Shown here in pieces: positions 44,158-53,462 of a stretch of 64,000 nt of DNA. Source of the stretch: Kamptonema formosum PCC 6407 (GTDB lineage: Bacteria > Cyanobacteriota > Cyanobacteriia > Cyanobacteriales > Microcoleaceae); contig NZ_KB235903.1 in the NCBI RefSeq assembly GCF_000332155.1, forward strand, positions 487,315 to 551,314, given 5' to 3'. Under the pieces are notes generated by a model. That model did no database searches and was not told where the DNA came from. It worked only from the letters and a program-made list of their open reading frames with translations. The position numbers were made by a program, and so were the translations under genes. Each line of letters opens with the position of its first letter. Positions within the stretch are counted from its first letter, which is position 1.

Positions 44158-45243
44158 TTATAACCCCAGATTAATGTATTCTAACCCTAAAAGTTCCTCT
44201 GCTTTCTGAATAGTAGCATTACGTAAAGATTCTTTGACGCTAGCAATTTTTCCAGACCTCAAAGAAAACAAAATCCCAGAATAGGGTAAGTGCTTGATAG
44301 CTAAGGCGAAATCTTTCTGGTTTTCGATATGTTGATATTGCCGATAAACTTCCTCTACTTCTTGAATTAAAGATAGATATCTATTTTTAACTTTCTCGTA
44401 AAGTTCTGTCCACTCAGGGAAATAAGATAAAAACTCCTCTCCTTCATTTGTTAGTATAATCTCGATCATTCTGCGGGTAGAAAATCCTTCCCTAAGATGA
44501 GAAATTGCGACATATTGGGGAGACTTAACTTTGACTCTGTTGAAGTTACCATCGCAGATGATATATCCTTCAGAATTCATCGGATCTAAATGTTCAGCAG
44601 CTTTGATAACTTCTGTCCAGCTAGTTAAAGGATAGGATGCAACTAATTCCCATCCATATTTTTCTGTCCAAATACTAGGGTCAGACTCTAAAAGTGTTTG
44701 AATATTTCTCACTCCATGTAGTATAATTTGATTGTCTTTTTGCTGAACAACTATCCGGTTGTAAGGAGTCATTAATTCAAAGATAAAACATTGCTCAGTT
44801 TCTTGCGGTAACTGATATCCTAGTTCGTTCCAAACTTTCCAGAATAGTTCCGCAAAAGTAAAGCCAAAACCGTTAACTTCACCGCTAGCGTCAGGAGTGC
44901 CGCTAGTTTGTACTCTCCACTCGCCATCGTAGAAATAAATAACAGTGAGAGAACCGTCTAGTTTTTCATACACTTTGGCACTACTCCAGTCAATCGGAGT
45001 AGCATGAATTTCCCCATAATTAAAGAATTTGTTATAAGGATAAGAAATTATTTGCCAATCTTGAGATGAGTCTAAGATAATACCTCGGCACTGCTGGACT
45101 ATTTTTTCACCCAGAGGAGATTCAATCTGGGAGTATTTCAGACAGACGAGGTGAGGATATTTCTGATGTCGGGATAATTTGATATGATAAGTGCTGCATA
45201 AGCTATCTAATCCATGCTGACGCAAATAATCTTGTAGTTCCAT
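44158..45243 (-). CDS. T4 RNA ligase 1-like RNA ligase
   Basis: 361 residues. Nucleotidyltransferase motif I with the adenylated Lys94: VYEKLDGSLTVIY (K-x-DGS), upstream CRGIILD, PYNKFFNYGEIH; motif III/IIIa FIFELMTPYNRIVV; motif IV SEGYIICDG; motif V RVKVKSPQY. Order and spacing match Rnl1 (T4: ECRGIMFE, KEDGSL, NFEFVAPTNRIV, EGYVAV). The C-terminal helical part is shorter and different. With Pnkp it would reseal broken tRNA or other RNA. Phage-like ancestry is plausible but base composition resembles the neighbours. Confidence 0.9.
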   Translation of the reverse strand: MELQDYLRQHGLDSLCSTYHIKLSRHQKYPHLVCLKYSQIESPLGEKIVQQCRGIILDSSQDWQIISYPYNKFFNYGEIHATPIDWSSAKVYEKLDGSLTVIYFYDGEWRVQTSGTPDASGEVNGFGFTFAELFWKVWNELGYQLPQETEQCFIFELMTPYNRIVVQQKDNQIILHGVRNIQTLLESDPSIWTEKYGWELVASYPLTSWTEVIKAAEHLDPMNSEGYIICDGNFNRVKVKSPQYVAISHLREGFSTRRMIEIILTNEGEEFLSYFPEWTELYEKVKNRYLSLIQEVEEVYRQYQHIENQKDFALAIKHLPYSGILFSLRSGKIASVKESLRNATIQKAEELLGLEYINLGL

Positions 45244-45410
45244 GATGATTTTCTAAAGGGGAACGTACTATTTATTATCTATTATGTGGTAACGAAAGGC
45301 AATGAAAGAGTTGAGAGGTAATTACCTCTCCTTTCTACCTGAAAATCTATTATGCTCCCGTATTTAATAGTATCATTATCAATAGTTTAAGGCAATGGGT
45401 GTAAAAAAGT

Positions 45411-45520
45411 TAGGACTTACGCAGGTCGTCCCAGAAACCGGGTTTTTGAGAGAATATGTCGGTAACAACGAAGTATTTTCGTCAAAAAAACTGGTTTCTT
45501 TAGTTGGGTGCGTGAGTTCT
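45411..45520. repeat. MITE-like repeat, copy 2
   Basis: Matches 37572-37680 over its whole length with scattered differences and shares TAGGACTTACGCAGGTCGT at the start and the AGAAACCGGGTTTTT foldback. The same AGGACTTACGCA start occurs alone at about 48043. The rest of the 45244-45555 gap is AT-rich with no gene. Confidence 0.85.
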
Positions 45521-45555
45521 GAAAGTATACTTTTTAGGTAGTAAGGAGTAAACAA

Positions 45556-46140
45556 ATGAAGACTAGATTGCTGATTTTGGGAAGTTATGCGTGTTTGTTA
45601 AGTGCTCTGGCGATGCCATCTGGAGTTCTTGGTTTTGGGGAATTGGATAGAGAATCACTAAATCGGGTAGCAGATATCCCGGTAGTAAGCAACTTAATTG
45701 CCCAAGCGGATGCTACTGTTCCCATTGGTCAAATTTTGCCACAATTAAAAGGTAAGACGCAAGTACCAATTTTTCTACCCAGTCAGGTTCCTTTTTCACA
45801 AAAGCTTTACTTTCATCCTCAAGCGAGGGCGGATGGTTATAGTGTTTATATAGATTATACTGCTAATTGCCGAGGAACTACTGCTTGTAGTGCTGGTGGA
45901 ATTGGAGCTCAAAAAGGTGGTGAATTTACGGAGAGAATGGAAGGGGTAACGAAGACCTTAAAAAACATTCAATTGGCGAAGGGAACTAAGGGCGTTTTTC
46001 ACAATGGTTGTGGGGCTTACTGTACTGCTTCAGTTGAATGGAAATTTCAGGGAGTTTTGTATACGGTAGCACTTAAGAATGGGCGGGAAGCAAATGCGGT
46101 AAAAATTGCCAATTCTGCTATTGAAGCCGGGCGGCGTTAA
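45556..46140 (+). CDS. Secreted hypothetical protein
   Basis: 194 residues with a signal peptide (RLLILGSYACLLSALAMPSG). The mature part has a conserved-looking core: VPIFLPSQVPF, YSVYIDYTANCRGTTAC and HNGCGAYCTASVEWKFQGVLYTVALK. Four Cys in two pairs (CRGTTAC, CGAYC) suggest disulfides in the periplasm. I do not recognise a named domain; similar secreted proteins are common in cyanobacteria. It begins after a TAGTAAGGAG leader and ends before a clear terminator. Confidence 0.75.
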   Translation: MKTRLLILGSYACLLSALAMPSGVLGFGELDRESLNRVADIPVVSNLIAQADATVPIGQILPQLKGKTQVPIFLPSQVPFSQKLYFHPQARADGYSVYIDYTANCRGTTACSAGGIGAQKGGEFTERMEGVTKTLKNIQLAKGTKGVFHNGCGAYCTASVEWKFQGVLYTVALKNGREANAVKIANSAIEAGRR

Positions 46141-46177
46141 GTTTTGAATAAAGGCTTGTTTCTAAATACTAAGTTCT

Positions 46178-46206
46178 AAGCTTGTGTCTAGTAAACAAGC
46201 TTTTTT
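46178..46206 (+). terminator. Intrinsic terminator
   Basis: AAGCTTGT and ACAAGCTT pair across a nine-base loop and run directly into a T tract, 38 bases after the secreted-protein gene. Confidence 0.8.
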
Positions 46207-46214
46207 AGTTGAGA

Positions 46215-46244
46215 TTGTTTAAAATTGCAGGAAGATGTTATAAT
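46215..46244 (+). promoter_or_regulatory. Candidate promoter of the siroheme genes
   Basis: TTGTTT (46215-46220), 18 bases, then TATAAT (46239-46244), upstream of the chelatase-cobA pair. The -35 is weak. Confidence 0.4.
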
Positions 46245-46266
46245 TAGGAGACTTACAAATTGCTCC

Positions 46267-46317
46267 GGTAACGTCGCCCTCTGGGGGGAATTGAACCGCC
46301 TAGAGGGTGGCGTTACC
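46267..46317. repeat. GTAACGCYGC palindrome, copy B
   Basis: GGTAACGTCGCCCTCT pairs with AGAGGGTGGCGTTACC around an imperfect centre. It lies in the 5' leader of the chelatase gene, 34 bases before its start, where it could affect translation. Confidence 0.85.
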
Positions 46318-46350
46318 AACAATTAGAGAACAAGTTGGTTGGTATAAAAA

Positions 46351-47085
46351 TTGCGTTCAACTTATTTATTAGTAACTCATGGTAGCCGCGATCCTAGACC
46401 ACAATTAGGTCTGGAAAAGTTAGCTAAATTGTTGTCTGAACGTTTGGCTGTATTGGCAAATTATTCCCAAAACTCGCCTGTTGTGGGAACTGCTACGCTG
46501 GAATTTGGATCGAGTTCATTACACGAACAAATCTGCCAATTTGGGGAATATACCCTATCTCTTGGGTTACAGGATGTGCAAGTTTTGCCGATGTTTTTAT
46601 TGCCGGGAGTTCACCTTCAGGAAGATATACCGACAGAGGTAAAAATCGCACAGCAAATAATAGGCGAAAAGGTGATAATTAACTTGCGATCGCATTTGGG
46701 TTCCCAGAGCGCAAGTTTAACTAACTGGGTCGCAGGGCAGATGACATCTGCTAGAATGCAGGCATGGATTTTACTATCTCACGGGAGTCGCCGCACGGGT
46801 GGGAATTTGCCTGTTGAGGAAATAGCCGCTAAAGTTAACGCGGTGACTGCTTATTGGTCTGTACCGCCGAGTTTGGAAGCACAAATTACAAGTTTAGTTC
46901 ACAGTGGACATCAGCAAATAGGGATTGTGCCTTATTTTTTATTTGAGGGGGGAATCACTGATGCGATCGCGCAAAAAGTGGAACAACTAAAGCAGCAGTT
47001 TCCACTTGCTGAATTGCATCTGACTAACCCTCTGGGAGTAAGTGTAGAATTAGCAGATTTGATTCGAGATTTGATTGAAAAATGA
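46351..47085 (+). CDS. sirB: Sirohydrochlorin chelatase (CbiX/SirB family)
   Basis: 244 residues, the double-length form with two similar halves: YLLVTHGSRDPRPQLGLEKLAK (His10 region) and AWILLSHGSRRTGGNLPVEE, each with the HGSR motif, plus GVHLQEDIP and PYFLFEGGITD. It inserts Fe(II) into sirohydrochlorin to make siroheme (or cobalt in the cobalamin branch). The start is TTG 46351; an in-frame stop lies just two codons upstream. It overlaps cobA by four bases (ATGA), so the pair is translationally coupled. Confidence 0.88.
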   Translation: MRSTYLLVTHGSRDPRPQLGLEKLAKLLSERLAVLANYSQNSPVVGTATLEFGSSSLHEQICQFGEYTLSLGLQDVQVLPMFLLPGVHLQEDIPTEVKIAQQIIGEKVIINLRSHLGSQSASLTNWVAGQMTSARMQAWILLSHGSRRTGGNLPVEEIAAKVNAVTAYWSVPPSLEAQITSLVHSGHQQIGIVPYFLFEGGITDAIAQKVEQLKQQFPLAELHLTNPLGVSVELADLIRDLIEK

Positions 47086-47861
47086 ACCTTACCAAGCTAA
47101 ACAAAAAGGAGAATAACTGTTTGGGAAAAGTCTATTTAGTCGGTGCGGGGCCAGGAGATCCTGGTTTGATGACATTGAAGGGTAAAACTCTGTTAGAGTG
47201 CGCTGATGCTGTTATTTATGATGCCTTAGTCAGTCCCCAAATTTTGGCGATGATTAATCCGCAAGCAGAGCGAATTGATGCTGGCAAACGCATGGGTCGC
47301 CATTCGCTATTGCAGGAAGAAACAACTCAGTTATTGATAGAAAAAGCTCAAGTTCACGCGATAGTTGTACGGTTAAAAGGCGGCGATCCGTTTATTTTTG
47401 GTCGCGGTGGCGAAGAGATGGAAGAGTTGCTGAATGCTGGCGTACCTGTGGAAGTTGTACCGGGAGTGACTTCTGGGATTGCCGCGCCTGCTTATGCGGG
47501 AATTCCTCTAACTCATCGACTTTACAGTTCTTCGGTGACGTTTGTAACCGGTCACGAGATGGCGGGGAAATATCGGCCGGAGGTGAATTGGAGTGCGATC
47601 GCACGCGGTTCAGAGACGATTGTGATTTATATGGGAATTCACAATTTGACTTATATTATTGACCAGTTGACAGCAGCAGGATTGAGCGCGGATACTCCGA
47701 TCGCTTTGGTACGATGGGGGACGCGGCCGGAACAGGAAGAATTAATCGGTAGTTTGTCTACAATTGGGGAGAAAATGAACGCCGCTAAGTTTGCTGCACC
47801 CGCGATCGCAGTTATTGGCAATGTCGTTAAGCTGCACGCTGTGTTGTCGGAATGCCGTTAA
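47082..47861 (+). CDS. cobA: Uroporphyrinogen-III C-methyltransferase
   Basis: 259 residues: [79 protein letters not shown], all standard SUMT motifs. It methylates uroporphyrinogen III twice with SAM to give precorrin-2. Together with the chelatase just upstream it supplies siroheme for nitrite and sulfite reductases; the oxidation step is not encoded here. Confidence 0.95.
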   Translation: MNLTKLNKKENNCLGKVYLVGAGPGDPGLMTLKGKTLLECADAVIYDALVSPQILAMINPQAERIDAGKRMGRHSLLQEETTQLLIEKAQVHAIVVRLKGGDPFIFGRGGEEMEELLNAGVPVEVVPGVTSGIAAPAYAGIPLTHRLYSSSVTFVTGHEMAGKYRPEVNWSAIARGSETIVIYMGIHNLTYIIDQLTAAGLSADTPIALVRWGTRPEQEELIGSLSTIGEKMNAAKFAAPAIAVIGNVVKLHAVLSECR

Positions 47862-47912
47862 CTTTGTAGGGTTGGTGCTGCTTTAATTGATAACGAGAAA
47901 TTGATAACCAGA

Positions 47913-47972
47913 GTGCGATCGTCCTTAGCGATTGAGGCTACTAATGTGCTGTGCTGCATAGCGATCGCTTGC
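47913..47972. repeat. 60-bp dispersed repeat, copy 1
   Basis: From GTGCGATCGTCCTTAGCGAT through TGAGGCTACTAATGTGCTGT to a HIP1 site GCGATCGCTTGC. The same sequence with few changes recurs at 49724-49782. The remaining gap 47862-48313 has a lone AGGACTTACGCA (48043) and a short frame at 48172. Confidence 0.88.
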
Positions 47973-48171
47973 AAAATTAGAAAGATGTTGGCGTAGCCAA
48001 TGCGAAGGGATTACGCTGATAAAAGCCTTTTCTATGTAAATCAGGACTTACGCACCAGTGAGAAGAGTATTGAGTATTTTTACGCCAAGGGTTCTAAGCA
48101 CTTTGGCGTTTACTATAGTTTCTAAATTTTTCAGCTATAATCAATGATTATTATGAATTTGGTATCCAGCC

Positions 48172-48273
48172 ATGAATAATAATGTTGACCATCAAGAAAT
48201 AGGGCGGACTGATACTACTTTGGAGGGGGCAGCACATTTATTATTTGCTGTGGGAGGTGGGGCGAAAACTTAG
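48172..48273 (+). CDS. Short open frame (33 aa), possible remnant
   Basis: Begins MNNNVDHQEIGRTDTTLEGA and continues into a Gly-rich stretch (HLLFAVGGGAKT) before TAG. Just upstream of a CDI-like toxin gene but in another frame. It may be the leftover of a longer upstream coding region such as a toxin's N-terminal part. Low support. Confidence 0.25.
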   Translation: MNNNVDHQEIGRTDTTLEGAAHLLFAVGGGAKT

Positions 48274-48313
48274 TATGGATATAGAAGGATAAAGTTAAAT
48301 TTAGGGCGCAATT

Positions 48314-48820
48314 GTGGAGCCAAGTTATATCCAGAAAAGTCAAGAACTATATAATCTTGCCGAGCCGGAGTATGAACGGTATTATTATAATGAGGATAGT
48401 GGTGGGTTTGTACTGCTCCATCAAGGTCATAACACCAATCATTCTGAGTTATTTGTGGCTCTTGTCTTTGCCAGACTTGGGAGGAGGGTGAAGCTATTAA
48501 GTGAGCAAGCACCATCAGGAGTTAAGACACCTGATGCTGAGATTGATGGAGAAATCTGGGAGTTTAAGGAATTAAGTGCAGAGGCAGTTAATATCGGTAA
48601 CGCATTTCAACGAGGGGTGGCTATTGCCAAAAAACGCGCTCCGAATCTAGGATATCATATAAATACGACAGTTGAGATTAAAGAGGTCAATAAAGGACTG
48701 GCTAGAGCGCTAGTTTGGGATACAGAAAAGCTGCTGAAAAGAATTGAATTGATTTTTAATGATGGAACAGTTCAGACATTGACTAGGGAGGAATTAGATC
48801 GTGGACAAAATTTTCGATAG
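48314..48820 (+). CDS. Orphan CDI-toxin-like nuclease (CdiA_C-type, PD-(D/E)XK fold)
   Basis: 168 residues from GTG 48314 (a stop lies three codons upstream). The central region reads NHSELFVALVFARLGRRVKLL, then KTPDAEIDGEIWEFKEL: Glu, PD and E-x-K in the order of PD-(D/E)XK nucleases, and SAEAVNIGNAFQRGVAIAKKRAPNL resembles the helix of CdiA C-terminal tRNA-nuclease domains. It lacks the large CdiA delivery protein. The following small gene overlaps it by 20 bases and may be its immunity partner. The toxin call is inference from motif and gene order. Confidence 0.6.
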   Translation: MEPSYIQKSQELYNLAEPEYERYYYNEDSGGFVLLHQGHNTNHSELFVALVFARLGRRVKLLSEQAPSGVKTPDAEIDGEIWEFKELSAEAVNIGNAFQRGVAIAKKRAPNLGYHINTTVEIKEVNKGLARALVWDTEKLLKRIELIFNDGTVQTLTREELDRGQNFR

Positions 48821-49034
48821 CATCAAAGAAAGAATAGAGTTGGGGTTGAAAAACAATATTCCTGTCGAATCAAGGTTGATGATGGCAGGAGAAATTGTCT
48901 ATGCAGCAGAGAGACAAGATTTAACGCCAAAAGAAGCGAGAAGCTTGGAAGAATTACTAGGTTTATCGGCTATTATTAAGGATTATTCAGCAGTTAGAGA
49001 GCAGGCTATTTTTGGGGAGTTTATTGAAGACTAA
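48801..49034 (+). CDS. Small partner of the CDI-like nuclease (possible immunity protein)
   Basis: 77 residues, MDKIFDSIKERIELGLKNN and an acidic helical rest (TPKEARSLEELLGLS). The GTG start at 48801 lies 9 bases after AGGGAGGA (48784-48791) inside the preceding gene, so translation is coupled. No known family; an acidic small protein overlapping a nuclease gene fits an immunity or antitoxin role. Confidence 0.6.
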   Translation: MDKIFDSIKERIELGLKNNIPVESRLMMAGEIVYAAERQDLTPKEARSLEELLGLSAIIKDYSAVREQAIFGEFIED

Positions 49035-49271
49035 TCATTTAGATTCAAAAAGAAAGTATTAGAGGTGGAGTATCTTTGGTAGCGGTCTAGATAGCCAAAA
49101 ATGGGTTAAATAGCTACTAGACAAATATGCCGGAGAGGTTTAAGAGTTAATGGCATTAACTCCAAATAAACACCGCTTTTATCAACGGGGAGCAAGGTCG
49201 CAACCCAGATTCAGTCTAGCTCTTAGCTCTCTTTATTACCCCCTCAGCTCGAAGAGCCAGCAAGGAAACTA

Positions 49272-49734
49272 ATGCGAATTTCATTTGATCTTGATGATAC
49301 TCTTATTTGTTATCAGAAAAATATTCCATCTGAACCCAATCGGATACCATTTTTTTTCAAGGCGTGGATTAATGAACCGTTGCGGTTAGGGTCATGCAAA
49401 TTGATGAAACAATTGAAGCAATACGGGTGTGAAATATGGATTTACACATCTTCGTATCGCTCCCCTTGTTTAATCCGCTTGTGGTTGCGTTTTTATGGCA
49501 TTCATATAAGAGGGGTTATTAATCAGGCTGTCCATAATACCTATCTACGTCGCAATTCAGGCTATCAGCGGGTAAGTAAGAACCCTAAAGCCTTTGGTAT
49601 CGATCTTCATGTGGATGATTCTGAAGGAGTAAGATTGGAAGGGGAAAAGTATGGTTTTGAAGTTGTTGTGATTTCCCCAGAAGATCGCAATTGGAATCTA
49701 GCAGTTCTTGAAGCTGTCCGAAATGCGAGCGCCC

Positions 49735-49745
<11 letters not shown>
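49272..49745 (+). CDS. HAD-like phosphatase family protein
   Basis: 157 residues starting [18 protein letters not shown], with HAD motif I (DLDDTL), motif II-like Thr/Ser ([11 protein letters not shown]) and a late acidic motif ([19 protein letters not shown]). It is probably a small hydrolase of unknown substrate. Its last residues (about ASALSD) and stop are encoded by the dispersed 60-bp repeat, so the natural C-terminus may have been replaced. It ends convergently with the aldo/keto reductase and overlaps it by 11 bases. Confidence 0.75.
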
Positions 49746-50721
<976 letters not shown>

Positions 50722-50776
50722 AAATGCTCTTTACAGAATGGGTAACATCTATTTTAGCTTGGCGATCGCTGCGATC

Positions 50777-51582
50777 TATAGCAACCGCTAAGGCGGTTAC
50801 GATGCTCAGGGCTAGGGGCTAGGGCTTTTTTCTTGCCTCGTTGTATCCTAGAAAATAGGTAAAAAATAGGCAATTGCCTACAGCAGTGCGCTCCGCGCAA
50901 TCGCAAACACTTAACGCTCATGAACCCAGGAGACTTAAGTAACGAACAGTGGGAGACGTTAACACCGCTACTTCCCCCACTCAAACCCCGAACAGGTAAA
51001 CCCAATCGCGACCACCGACAAGTGGTGAACGGCATTCTCTGGATACGAGCGAACAGGAGCCCCCTGGCGAGACCTACCAGAACGTTATGGAAAATGGGAA
51101 AGTGTGACCACAAGGTTCTATCGGTGGCAAAAAGCCAATATTTGGCAGCAACTCTTAGAACGTCTGCAAGCCTCGGCCGATCGAGAAGGAAACTTAGATT
51201 GTCCGGTTCATTACATGGAACAAGGAGCAGTAAGCGCGTTCGGGTGCAGGTCATCTGCGTCTACGTCCGCAAAGAGTCGTAGGAGATAAAGGCTACACAG
51301 GTCGTCGCATCCGTAGTTATTTCACAGAGGCGAGGTATCCGTTTTACCATCCCACGACTGTCAAATGAACCCCGTCAAGGTTCTTTTAGTCGTGAAATCT
51401 ACCGTCAACGTAACATTGTGGAACGTGCTCTCAACCCACTCAAGCAATGAAGACGTATTGCTAGCCGATATGAGAAGTTGGCCGCAAATTATACAGCTAT
51501 GATTACGATCGCCTGCGTTCTGTTGTGGTTGTAGTTTGAAAACACGCCCCCCTAGCCCCTAACCGCCTTGGCGGTTGCATAT
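50777..51582. repeat. Inverted AACCGCC motif copies flanking the IS5 remnant
   Basis: TATAGCAACCGCTAAGGCGG (starting 50777) is matched in reverse by TAACCGCCTTGGCGGTTGC (51560-51578). Each is next to GGGGCTAGG-type heptamers on its inner side. A third copy is at 7321. Confidence 0.65.
50920..51535 (+). pseudogene. Degenerate IS5-family transposase
   Basis: It starts MNPGDLSNEQWETLTPLLPP, an IS5-family N-terminus, then shifts frame after NGILWIRANR (the family continues GAPWRDLPERYGKW, found in another frame as the gagacctaccagaacg part). VTTRFYRWQKANIWQQLLER follows in that other frame, the central DDE core with the first Asp is missing, and GDKGYTGRRIRSYF and the RNIVERALNPLKQ end are in further frames with stops (51368, 51448). 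It is a dead, internally deleted insertion sequence. Confidence 0.88.
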
Positions 51583-51592
51583 CTCAAAAACA

Positions 51593-51883
51593 ATGATTGT
51601 TCTCGGCTATTTAGTCATTACTCTGCTGGTTTTCTGCATTTGGTTCGCAAAGTTTTGGGGCGATACTACCACCCCAAAGGATGACCGCATATCTTGGATA
51701 GCTTTAGCGATTGGCCCTCTGTTCTGGCCTATAGTTTTACCGTTCTCAATTCTGGAATTGGCTAGTAAAAAGAGTCAAGCGCAGAAAATAGTAGAGGATG
51801 ACGAAATTCCAGAAATTATGGAGGGCGATGATGGCGCTAGCGACCATCCGCATCCGATAGTAACCCATTCTCCATCAGAATAA
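51593..51883 (+). CDS. Small membrane protein, hypothetical
   Basis: 96 residues from ATG 51593 (MIVLGYLVITLLVFCIWFAK); an upstream TTG is less likely. Two hydrophobic segments (2-20 and 36-57: ISWIALAIGPLFWPIVLPFS) are separated by a short charged loop, then an acidic cytoplasmic tail (EIPEIMEGDDGASDHP). Similar small proteins occur in cyanobacteria without known function. It begins just after the IS5 remnant. Confidence 0.7.
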   Translation: MIVLGYLVITLLVFCIWFAKFWGDTTTPKDDRISWIALAIGPLFWPIVLPFSILELASKKSQAQKIVEDDEIPEIMEGDDGASDHPHPIVTHSPSE

Positions 51884-52176
51884 TATAAATGTCGGTATGC
51901 CTTAAGGTAGGTTTCAGATTCGTGCTTAATACTACATTTAAGACAATTAAGCGCTGCTAATTCCTGAAGTTGCGAGTATTAAGGCGATAGCTGAGTGCCA
52001 GATCAAGGTTTCTCTACTCACTCTTTCCAGAATCTTTCTTTAGTCGGATACCGAATAAATGCTAAAGGAGGGATTATGAAGTTGGTAATTGGTAATCGCT
52101 GGTAATTGACCGCAGCGCTAACCCAATTAAAAACTGCTAGAGAACGATTACTGTTTTAATAACCAGGGGTTCTTAA

Positions 52177-52344
52177 ATGAATACAATGTCTGATAAGCCA
52201 ATTTATCGAGTGCTGAATGCTTTGTCAATCCTAGCGCTGACATACTATGCAGCTACTTCACTTCATTATATTTTTGAGAGCGAAGCGGCTATTAAACTCT
52301 CTAGCTATGAGACAGCGACTTCAACCCTACTAACAGGAAAATAG
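52177..52344 (+). CDS. Very small membrane-like protein (55 aa), hypothetical
   Basis: Starts MNTMSDKPIYRVLNALSILA, with a hydrophobic central part (LSILALTYYAATSLHYIF), and ends STLLTGK-stop. AGGGG lies about 10 bases before the ATG. Too short to assign; composition and start signal make it plausible as a real small protein. Confidence 0.5.
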   Translation: MNTMSDKPIYRVLNALSILALTYYAATSLHYIFESEAAIKLSSYETATSTLLTGK

Positions 52345-53462
52345 GGAGTAGAAGAGGCAGATAAATAATTTTCACAGGACAATTTAACTGGTGCGTGTGG
52401 AGCAAATTTAACTTGAGACTGGTGTAATATCTTTTCACCAGAAAATGAATTCCCTCCCCAGATGTCAATGCTCGAAAGTGTTTTTTCTCGACCAGAAGCT
52501 AGTTTTGTGAGACTGTTAGCACTGCAAATCGAGGAAATAGTTAAGTAATATATTGAAAACCATTATAATTTTAAGGCCGATCTAGCTTAACTTATAGCCC
52601 TATCTCATTCTAGTCTGGCTGAGCAAACAGGAGCGATCGCGCTAAAAATCTCTCAGTAAGAGCTACGGGTAGGATTTGTAGCAATATATACTTTTATAGT
52701 TGTGGATACTGTGGAAATTACTGAGGGGACAGTATCCAGAGGTATAATTCCTAAGCTTGTTGCGTCAACTTTGGCCTAACGCTCAACCGCAGTTTTGACT
52801 TTTGCTCCAGAATTTGCGTAACAATCAGTCATACTACTTGACTTTTCTTGATATTTTTCCTTTAATAAAGCAAGTTAGTTAAAAAGCTTGTGGATGCACA
52901 GGTTAACAACCAACTAAGCAAATTGTCAAACTTTCTGGCAATTTACAATTGAAAAAATTGTCGTAGGAGGGGAACTATTTTTTCGGTTGCACGGTCTGTC
53001 AAAAACAGAGTCCAGTGTTTATTCGCGTTCCTGTTCTAAGCAAGTATTTACAATTACTTGCCTTTTAAGTAGGTGAAGGCAGCGCGATTCATCCAGGGGG
53101 GAGCGATGAGACCAAAAACCTTCCTCTGTAAGATCCGGCTCTTGTTGTAGTTAAAATCACTAGCCTTGCTCGTGATGTCTATGATAGACTCGCATTCATC
53201 TAAGTGGATTATTTTGGTTAGGAGGAGAGAGTTGTGGAGTCGAGAGTCCAGTGTAGAAAGCATTCCAGCTTCGCTACTGAACGGAGCAAGGAATTGCCTC
53301 CGGCCCCAAGGCTCTCTAATGACAAGTTAAATTACGTGACAGCTTATACCAGCCGGGTCAATGAGGGTCTCAACCGCTATCCGGTTTGATTTTTTGAATC
53401 CCACTGGAGGGAAAAGTGTATTGTAGAAAAATGATTCTTGCAAATCTTAAGGAGGAGTGTAA
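52345..53462. other. Gene-poor region upstream of the RTX gene
   Basis: About 1.1 kb with only fragmentary frames, such as MSMLESVFSRPEASFVRLLA (52469 on) interrupted by stops, suggesting decayed coding DNA. There is one HIP1 site at about 52635. Near 53369-53396 a small CAACCG-CTATC-CGGTTTG hairpin runs into a T tract. The RTX gene promoter should lie near the end. Confidence 0.5.

Noticed and set aside
49120-49260. tRNA-Ser-like sequence (GCCGGAGAGGTT...)
   Set aside because: No complete acceptor stem, anticodon arm and T arm can be built.
53054-53263. Minus-strand 69-codon frame upstream of the RTX gene
   Set aside because: No Shine-Dalgarno, no domain, and it lies in a region of broken frames.
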